The notes below the pieces were generated by a model. The model worked only from the letters and a program-made list of their open reading frames with translations. It did not search any database and was not told the DNA's origin. Positions 13,376 to 13,677 of a stretch of DNA of 13,677 bases are shown here, one piece after another; position 1 is the first letter of the stretch; the number at the start of each line of letters is the position of its first letter. The stretch spans positions 1 through 13,677 of the forward strand of contig JARRQD010000186.1 of assembly GCA_037382205.1 (NCBI GenBank). Direction: 5' to 3'. The stretch is from Thiodiazotropha sp037382205. Lineage in GTDB: Bacteria > Pseudomonadota > Gammaproteobacteria > Chromatiales > Chromatiaceae. The position numbers were made by a program, and so were the translations under genes.

Positions 13376-13677
13376 ATGAGCAGAAAGAACGTTACAATCA
13401 AAAGCCTGGTGGAGATGAAAGTTGCCGGCGAAAAAATCTCAGTATTGACCAGCTACGACGCCAGTTTCACCAAGCTGATTGAGTCGGCTGGTATCGATGT
13501 GATCCTGGTAGGGGATTCGCTGGGTATGGTGATCCAGGGGCATGAGAGTACGCTGCCGGTAACCCTGGATGAGATGATATACCACACCCGAAATGTGGCC
13601 CGGGCCAGAAATAGTGCTCTATTGGTTTCAGATATGCCTTTCATGAGTTACCGCACCCCGGAACTGGCACTGGAGTC
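13376..13677 (+). CDS. panB: 3-methyl-2-oxobutanoate hydroxymethyltransferase, 5' part
   Basis: PanB transfers a one-carbon unit from methylene-tetrahydrofolate to alpha-ketoisovalerate, the first committed step to pantothenate and CoA. About 100 N-terminal residues are present before the window ends. Family motifs are ISVLTSYDASFTKLIESAG, the metal- and substrate-binding VGDSLGMVIQGHESTLPVTL and LLVSDMPFMSY. AGGG (13368-13371) is 4 bases before the ATG. The kinase gene ends only 14 bases upstream, so this is one transcription unit with folK. The link to folK makes sense because folate supplies its cosubstrate. panC is expected beyond the window. Confidence 0.97.
   Translation, partial: MSRKNVTIKSLVEMKVAGEKISVLTSYDASFTKLIESAGIDVILVGDSLGMVIQGHESTLPVTLDEMIYHTRNVARARNSALLVSDMPFMSYRTPELALE

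Noticed and set aside
1..13677. CRISPR array, prophage or defence system
   Set aside because: No regularly spaced direct repeats and no phage, nuclease or defence genes were seen.

Overview
The window looks like chromosomal DNA from a gammaproteobacterium. I base this on the protein families and on gene orders common in that class: grpE-dnaK-dnaJ-dapB, lapA-lapB-pyrF, and pcnB-folK-deoxynucleoside kinase-panB. Nearly all genes lie on the + strand. No phage, CRISPR, toxin or secretion system was recognised. I could not assign a genus. The content would fit a free-living or symbiotic environmental lineage, but that is inference.

Layout. 1-164: 3' end of a GAF-domain-like reading frame that stops abnormally early. 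180-4025: heat-shock chaperone set grpE, dnaK, dnaJ, with a near-consensus sigma-32 promoter in front of dnaK and a terminator between dnaK and dnaJ. 4102-6532: dapB, a small lipoprotein gene and a FliK-type gene. carAB, which often follows dapB in gammaproteobacteria, is absent. 6533-7182: a gene-poor stretch with one half of a repeat element, several hairpins and a possible lapA promoter. 7183-8734: lapA and lapB (control of lipopolysaccharide synthesis and LpxC turnover). 8734-8931: a 198-bp MITE-like element with 19-bp perfect terminal inverted repeats, starting inside the lapB stop codon. 9039-10755: pyrF and galU. 10809-10883: tRNA-Glu(CTC) on the minus strand, convergent with galU and with its own promoter. 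10950-13677: broken pcnB, then the tightly packed folK, deoxynucleoside kinase and panB (cut by the window end).

The most striking observations are lesions inside conserved housekeeping genes. In dnaJ, about 108 bp encoding a conserved part of the C-terminal substrate-binding region (TGRLFRMRGKGVKPVRGGPV) lies on the opposite strand, and about 30 codons around it are missing. In pcnB, about 105 bp carrying the whole catalytic nucleotidyltransferase signature is gone, with a frameshift. Either the genome is decaying by local rearrangement or the assembly has small chimeric joins. The sequence alone cannot decide, and reads across 3800-3925 and 11150-11170 would. The second notable item is the inverted-repeat element family, present as a full copy after lapB and as an oppositely oriented half copy before lapA. 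I see no convincing new multi-gene system here.
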